Part shown: piece after piece, positions 58,689-64,000 of the stretch
How the letters are laid out: every line of letters starts with the position of its first letter
Position numbering within the stretch: position 1 is the first letter of the stretch
Assembly (NCBI GenBank): GCA_030248215.1
Contig: JASANG010001089.1
Coordinates: 80,067 to 144,066, forward strand
Length of the DNA stretch: 64,000 nucleotides
Origin: Enoplolaimus lenunculus
Lineage: Eukaryota; Nematoda; Enoplea; Enoplida; Thoracostomopsidae
Direction of reading: 5' to 3'
Position numbers and translations under genes: made by a program
Notes under the pieces: model-generated
What the model saw: the letters and a program-made list of their open reading frames with translations, nothing else
The model's database searches: none
Told to the model about the DNA's origin: nothing

Positions 58689-58859
58689 CAGTGGCGGATC
58701 CAAGATCTCAAAATGTGGAGCAAAATTTCACAGGTAATAAACTTATTTTTGACCCACACACAAACCACGAACTATTGCCATAAAGTTGCTATGTAATTTT
58801 TGTCAAGATGCTGTTGGGGGGCCATGACCGGGGTGGCACCCGCCATGGATCCGCCATTG
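58689..58859. mobile_element. hAT-type element, internally deleted relative of 50290-50689 (171 bp)
   Basis: Perfect 8-bp target duplications GCTTTAAC (58681-58688 and 58860-58867) flank CAGTGGCGGATCC and GGATCCGCCATTG. It keeps the two subterminal blocks of the 400-bp copy (AGGTAATAAACTTATTTTTG at the left, GATGCTGTTGGGGGGCCATG at the right) but lacks the middle about 230 bp. Confidence 0.93.
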
Positions 58860-59009
58860 GCTTTAACAGCAAATGTGTTCGACAGCAAACAAGATTGCGC
58901 CACCTTATCGAAATTCGAGAAAGGTCGATTAATGGTTGGTTTCAAGACTCAATGTAAAGCAAAAAGATTGCTATACATGTGCACAAATACAGCAATATGA
59001 GTGTTGTTG

Positions 59010-59075
59010 CAATCAACCACATGGTTGAGTGGTAGCATGCTCGGCTCGTGTGCAAGAGCGTCGATGTCTGAATAT
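59010..59075 (+). mobile_element. tRNA-derived SINE fragment or tRNA pseudogene
   Basis: TGGTTGAGTGGTAGCATGCT matches a tRNA D-arm and RNA polymerase III A box. CGGCTCGTGTGCAAGAGCG has the form of an anticodon arm. The region where a GGTTCGAATCC B box and T arm should follow is worn (GATGTCTGAATATTTTT). The acceptor stem cannot be formed, so it is not a functional tRNA. Confidence 0.6.
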
Positions 59076-59464
59076 TTTTCATATTCAAATATACAAATAT
59101 CCGACGTTGCTCGATAATTACTGAAATAAATGTTATCAACAAACCTGGGGGGGTGGGGGCAATGGGTACCCTTTTGGCTACCTTCATTTTCATCTGTTCA
59201 CTCTTGTATATGCGTACGTCATTGCTCGGCAGTCGCACGCGACAAAATTGCAACGAAACAAAGTAGAATTATATAATTATACCATTTATTATAATTTTTA
59301 TCTGGGTTATATAAACAAAAAATTTGCCCCGTTGCGAACAGTTGCAGAAGGGATAAATTGAAGTTTGTCGCGAATAAATCGCAGCCGACAACAATTTTAA
59401 CACAACAGTAGTGCAACAATAACGACAGTCAAGTTGTTTTGTGTACATTTAAATCAGAGATCGA

Positions 59465-59600
59465 CCAATGGTGGACACAGAAATTTACGACGGGCGCTGG
59501 GCATATACAATTGGAGAGAATGGTGCGCCGCAAATGCCATTAAACATTTCAGGTACCAATGAACTCGGGGCGCCACAGATGCCGTGAAGGGTTTGAAACA
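59465..59600. mobile_element. Possible worn DNA-transposon end
   Basis: CAATGGTGGACACAGAAATT, then CGACGGGCGCTGGGC and two related blocks GGTGCGCCGCAAATGCC and GGGGCGCCACAGATGCC, resemble the subterminal region of a hAT-like element. The other end was not found. A minus-strand frame (59485-59760) owes its two ICGAP-type repeats to these blocks and is not called. Confidence 0.35.
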
Positions 59601-60299
59601 TATCGTGAAAGACATTGACACAAAACGCTGCGAAATCGGCGTCAAAATATGAAATAAAAAAAGCAAAATAACCAAATTTTGGCCACGAATTTTGTACAGA
59701 TTGCACTTTTTGATGCCCGGCGAGCGACGCGATGCTGAAGCTTGACTTGACCATCAGCATTTAAATAATGCTTTAAGCAATGTTTGAACCAAAACCGACA
59801 GATAAATAAAACAATATAGATTAATTAATAGAAATTCGGCACCGAAAGGTCCCGGCTATTCTTTTAGCGTTTTCAAAGGTATACAATTTCGCTTGAACGT
59901 TGAAACTTATTTTAAATATTGGAATACGACCCGTTAGAACATCCTTGAATGCGTTTGTTCGGGGAAGCAATGACGTGAACAATGAAGCTGAACAGCCTTG
60001 CAACTTTGTGGCCACTATCGCTCACCATCAACCTCTGGATTGTGTAGTAGAAATATTGATGCAATAGAAGTACAGGAGTGTCTCAAAACGATTGTTTCAT
60101 GAATGTTTTTCAAGTTTTATCATTGCGGCCAGCAAGCGGATTTGCTTGAAAGCAAATTTTTGTTTTATGATTTTGCAGGTTACGCTGGCTGATGAATCCC
60201 TGCTTCATTTTTAAATGGTTAATCACCGCTCTATATCGGGTTCTTTTATAATAACGTACCCTACGTTATACAATGATATTGCATCAATGATTATACATT

Positions 60300-60720
60300 A
60301 AATTCGAACCTTCCCGTATGCTCATAGAAAAATTATCTGTTGAACATGAGTGGTTGAAATCTGAGCAATGTTAAGAGACAGCCGAAATTCATTTATTTGT
60401 GGATACAGTGCGTTGCAAGGTGCGGTCTGATACCTTCTTGTGCTCACATATACGTTTATAAAGTTGACTGATTTAATAGGAGACAGCGTAGCCTGACAAA
60501 CGTTCAGGACGTATGAAATGTTATGTTCTGAGTGTTTGTCAGGCTACGTTGGCTCCTTAACCAGCCAACTTTATACACGTATATGTGAACATAAGCCTGA
60601 CCGCACCTTGCAGCCCACTGCATTCACAGATAAATTTCGGCGACCTCTAAACATTGCTCAAATTTCAACGGCTCATGCTCAACAGAAAACTTCTCCATCG
60701 CTTTTTTAGATTTCGAATTT
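60300..60720. mobile_element. Inverted duplication of a Penelope-like element remnant (GIY-YIG endonuclease part)
   Basis: Two arms of about 200 bp (60300-60510 and 60525-60720) are imperfect inverted copies (about 75-80% by eye) separated by a loop of about 14 bp. The right arm encodes a short peptide with CSECLSGYVGSLTSQLYTRI followed by CEHK. The spacing Y-V-G-S ... L-x-x-R-I-x-E-H is the signature of the GIY-YIG nuclease domain at the C terminus of Penelope-like retroelements; the paired cysteines before it also fit. Both arms are broken fossils and no reverse transcriptase region is present. Confidence 0.7.
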
Positions 60721-60872
60721 TCACATGATCCCTACAACTGGCCAATAATATAAGAAAGTAACTTCTAACTATGATATATAATATATATGTTTTAGCTAAT
60801 TTAAAGTTAGCGCAATGTAAAACCTAACGCTTAATATAGTCATTGTATAAAATGTAAAAACCTACTTATATA

Positions 60873-62255
60873 ATGGTAGCAATTGCAATAAACAGCAACG
60901 ACAGCCCGGCAAACGTAGTTGACCTAGCTAAGCTATCATTAGAGCGGTCTCGAAGCAACCCTCCGACAAACTTGAATTCAAATTCAATGATTTCATCGTT
61001 CAACCAGACGACCACCACGAACCAGTCGCCAAATAACATTAATACCCAGCCAGGGTCGCGTAGTCCGCGCACCGCAACCCCTGGAAACACTAATTCTGGC
61101 TCAAATTTTCGAACCCTAATCACAGTTGGATCTATTTCTGGTTCAATTCGAAGTATTAAATTAATTGATGATTTTCTGTCGAGTTTAGAAAAACGAAGCA
61201 ACGCGAATATTGGTCGAATTAGCGAAACAGGCGCTGGCGACAGACGTCGAAAGCCGTCGGAATTTATTGCGCTTAGCTGTGGCTCAAAGACCGAAAAGGG
61301 TGACTTGAAAAGAGTAGGAGGTTGCGCGCAAAAGGCTTCTTCAAAAGGCAGGTATCAACATCGAAAACAAGTGACGAAACTGGTTTCCGGCCGTACACCA
61401 CAATCTAGAGATACGTCTACTTCACCAAAACAGCCAACGAAAACGCGGAAAATTTTAACAATTCAAACTACTCGAAACCAGTGTTCCGGAGCAAATCAAG
61501 TTTCAACGAATTCTCACTCAAATCAACAACGGTCAAAGTCCAAATCATCTACAGATGACTTGGAGGTAAAAAACGAAACGTTTACTCAGCGGCCATACTG
61601 TACAGTACTACAGATTAATTCAACAACAGCATCAAATAACCAAAGACAACGCCAGCGTGAATCTTCAGTATCATCTCAAACTGAATTTAAAATTACAACC
61701 ACGGGTACATCTGCAACGGGCACAACCGGAACCGAAGTTAGCTATGTCAATTCAAAAATTATAATTCCCGTAACAGCGAACTATGTACCAGGTACCACTA
61801 GCGAAACGACCAATCAGAATGCCAAGGTTTGGCAAAAATCAACCAATGGACTTGCCAGATCTGAAATTGTAACAATTTGTGACCGAAACGATCCAACCAC
61901 GAGTCGAATCAGATCTGCAAGCGAATATCAAAATAGCGGCCATTTACAAAGTGCAATATCGCAACAGCAAGCTGTTACAGTGCAATCTGTGCAACCCATG
62001 CACGAAAGTTACTTAAACCAAGCTTCAGTCAATACTTATACCCTAACTTGCGGTAAATCTGACGGTTTTGATGTTCATAATGTAAACCAGGAAACAAATC
62101 ATTGTAGTGATAGTGTCGAAGAGATCGAAAATGGAAACCGAAACACATTAACCTCAGCGACAAGCAATGTCAACACCAATGCTAGTGAAGAAAACAGTAT
62201 TGAAAGGTACAAAAACTCCATTAACAGCACCAGCAGCAATAGCAGAAATAACAGT

Positions 62256-62326
<71 letters not shown>

Positions 62327-62660
62327 CGCCAGCAGCAGCAACAACAATAACAATAATAACGACAGCACCAATAACATCCAATTCAAACAGCACCAGTCCG
62401 CCGCACCGCATGTTCAAATACATAACGGTGAGCAACTTACATCAATACCTGTTGATCAGAACAACGCAACTGCGTGCAACAACAACAATTGCAACATCAA
62501 CAGCAGTAGGAACAACAACGACAACAACAACGATGACAACAACAACAGCACCAATAACATGCGGTTCAATCCACTCCAGTCGGCCATATCAAATATTCAA
62601 CTGCATAACGGAGAACGACTTACATCAGCACTTGTTGCTCAAAACAACGCCACTGCATGC

Positions 62661-62718
<58 letters not shown>

Positions 62719-62996
62719 GCAGCAACAGCAACAATAATAATAATAACAACAACAGCAGCAGCAACACCAACACAACCAACAATAACGCCCAATTGCAACC
62801 TGGATTGGCAACAACTGATGACACTCGATCAAGATTAATTGCAAGCCGCGTTTGCAATATTCACCAAAGCAACAATGAAAACTTGATGAACCAAAGATCT
62901 GATTGTACGCCAGGTAGTGTGGATTTGAAATCAGTAAGAGTGACAATTTATTTAGGACTCAGTATGAAACCGCGTAATCTAACACAATCTCGATAA
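60873..62996 (+). CDS. Large low-complexity Asn/Ser/Thr/Gln-rich protein, unrecognised
   Basis: A 707-codon open frame, by far the longest in the window and far longer than chance allows in such AT-rich DNA. An in-frame stop at 60855-60857 lies just upstream. ATG at 60873 is the first possible start, though an acceptor-like AG at 60878-60879 allows this to be an internal exon. Residues 1-90 are Ser/Asn/Thr-rich. A more ordinary part follows (about 85-180) with ITVGSISGSIRSIKLIDDFL and a basic stretch. Residues 180-450 are Gln/Thr/Ser-rich. Poly-Asn runs lie near 462-485 and 597-616, and two short segments recur (PLQSAI..IQLHNGE at about 569-583 resembles QHQSAAPHVQIHNGE at about 506-520). No enzymatic domain, signal peptide or membrane segment is visible, so the protein would be largely disordered. 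A donor-like GTAAGAG at 62934 and a polyadenylation signal at 63029 leave open whether the exon is terminal. Function unknown. Confidence 0.7.
62256..62328 (+). repeat. (AAC)n microsatellite inside the coding frame, first run
   Basis: About 24 AAC triplets in the Asn phase encode the first poly-Asn tract. The uninterrupted codon run makes it prone to length change. Confidence 0.95.
62661..62718 (+). repeat. (AAC)n microsatellite inside the coding frame, second run
   Basis: About 19 AAC triplets encode the second poly-Asn tract. They are followed by mixed AGC/AAT codons (Ser/Asn), so the amino-acid run is longer than the pure DNA repeat. Confidence 0.95.
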
Positions 62997-63028
62997 CTTG
63001 TCACCTAAACAGTGTCCTAAAGCTTGTA

Positions 63029-63034
63029 AATAAA
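63029..63034 (+). promoter_or_regulatory. Candidate polyadenylation signal AATAAA
   Basis: A canonical AATAAA lies 33 bp after the stop codon of the Asn-rich frame. This would make that frame the terminal or only exon. A chance match is quite possible in AT-rich DNA. Confidence 0.45.
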
Positions 63035-63200
63035 ATCGAGCATAATCCTAAGCGTAATCCATCGCCTAACGCCTAAGCCTTAGCATAATGATCGATAACC
63101 AAACGTGGAGTCGACAAAACTTCGGATTCAAAGGAGACGGTCAACGTGTTGTCGGGTATGACGAATTGTTGTGATACCAAAACGGCGTTCAAAGCTTGTA
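63035..63200 (+). repeat. Second AAGCCT-bearing repeat family, third copy
   Basis: ATAATCCTAAGCGTAATCC and AACGCCTAAGCCTTAGC are followed by GAGTCGACAAAACTTCGG, GTGTTGTCGGG and GACGAATTGTTGTGA. The order is the same as in 42905-43110. It lies immediately 3' of the Asn-rich coding frame. Confidence 0.5.
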
Positions 63201-63842
63201 TATTTTGCTTATAAATTGGCATGGTTGAAACCGCTGGTTTGCCTCCGTTTCATTTCACCAGATTTCGGCGATTTCGCACGCGAAATTTTTCATGTTTTCA
63301 CAAAAAATGGTGTCGTACGGTAGAGTTTATTTATAAATTTAAATCATATTTCAGTGGTCCAAATTGTCGTTAGGTTTCAAATAATACAAAAGCAAACTAT
63401 TGACAGTGCCTTATAGACTGTAGTTAAAATTTAGTGAACAACACCTGATATCCGCTGCATGTTATTTGTTTCATCTCCGGCTCCGGTGCGCCCGGTTTAC
63501 GCATATGATTAGAGGTCTGCAGTTTCTGACATTATCATGTCTCCTTAACTGAAACCTCCTGATGGTGTAGGGGACGCTGCATTTCCAGCAAAACAAACTA
63601 TTTTACAATGTTTAATCTCTCATACCAAGCACAGAATTTAACCCCAAAATAAAAGTGATTTTCTTATATTAATTTATTGAGCCACGCCTTTATCGTGAAA
63701 ATATAACTGGAAAACATAATAGAAAGTTAAAATTTACATAACAAAAAATTTGGTAATATCATTAGTAAAAAAACGTTAATTTTTTTCAATTCATCAATTC
63801 ATCAGAATCAGATTATCAGATAAACTTCTGGTGAAATACTAA
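63201..63842. other. AT-rich intergenic stretch, nothing recognised
   Basis: No frame, RNA gene or repeat was identified before the GC-rich element that starts at about 63843. Confidence 0.4.
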
Positions 63843-64000
63843 GGGCGGCGCTATACTTGTCGTTCGGCGCCGTCCGGCATCGTCAGTAACTGTGCGACGC
63901 CGCGCGATACCGTCTGTCACCATACGGTACCGTACGTGAGTAATTCGCGTACGATAATGCACGATGACGCACGGCGCCGGACGGTGACAGACGTCATTAA
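63843..64000. mobile_element. GC-rich DNA-transposon terminus, cut by the window end
   Basis: The base composition changes abruptly at 63843 (GGGCGGCGCTATACTTGTCG ...). Repeated GGCGCCG, CGTCCGG and GACAGACG motifs in both orientations follow: for example CGTCTGTCACC near 63909 is the inverse of GGTGACAGACG near 63983. A TAA immediately precedes it, as expected for a 3-bp target site of PIF/Harbinger-type elements. The other end is outside the window, so the family is only suggested. Confidence 0.55.

Noticed and set aside
59485-59760. A 91-codon minus-strand frame with two ICGAP-like repeats.
   Set aside because: The repeats come from two related GGCGCC-type DNA blocks of a probable worn transposon end.
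62099-62946. Poly-Leu, poly-Val, poly-Cys and poly-Thr frames overlapping the Asn-rich coding region.
   Set aside because: They are other-frame readings of the (AAC)n tracts, on the opposite strand or shifted by one base.

Overview
The window looks like gene-poor chromosome from an invertebrate animal. It is AT-rich, CpG is not obviously depleted, it carries a U1 snRNA-like gene, a Penelope-type retroelement remnant and many short non-autonomous DNA transposons, and it shows no bacterial gene organisation. The species cannot be fixed from the sequence; a tunicate or another invertebrate with a compact, repeat-rich genome would fit.

Layout. Positions 1-2690 are unrecognised AT-rich sequence. 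From about 2.7 to 30.1 kb lies one large satellite domain. Its core (about 6985-28450) is a tandem array of roughly 48 monomers of about 410-465 bp. Two diverged monomer types, A (about 442 bp) and B (about 464 bp), alternate to give a dimeric higher-order repeat of about 906 bp, with 874-878 bp and 911-917 bp variants. On top of this sit 1.83-kb multimers and a fresh 877-bp triplication. On both sides the array passes into old, scrambled, strongly diverged relatives of the same monomer (about 2.7-7.0 kb and 28.5-30.1 kb). This is the layered arrangement known from centromeric and pericentromeric satellites.

From 30 to 60 kb the sequence is a patchwork of small elements. One family (8-bp target duplications, ends GGCCCATGTA..., internal AAGCCT/TTAGGC-like tracts) occurs at about nine places and has given rise to a 31-bp tandem array at 46.8-47.2 kb. 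Other small elements include hAT-type elements starting CAGTGGCGGATC, CAGGGTGCAACC or CAGGGCCGGAGC, and a fold-back family (CCCGTATTCTCAA ends), two copies of which are interrupted by hAT elements. A U1 snRNA-like gene lies on the minus strand at 44431-44591, a 42/43-bp minisatellite at 48.2-48.9 kb, a tRNA-SINE fragment at 59.0 kb, and an inverted duplication of a Penelope GIY-YIG endonuclease remnant at 60.3-60.7 kb.

The only convincing protein-coding stretch is 60873-62996 (+), a 707-codon low-complexity Asn/Ser/Thr/Gln-rich open frame with long poly-Asn runs and a polyadenylation signal just after the stop. The window ends inside another GC-rich DNA-transposon terminus. Most other open frames here are short products of AT-rich or repetitive DNA and are not annotated as genes.
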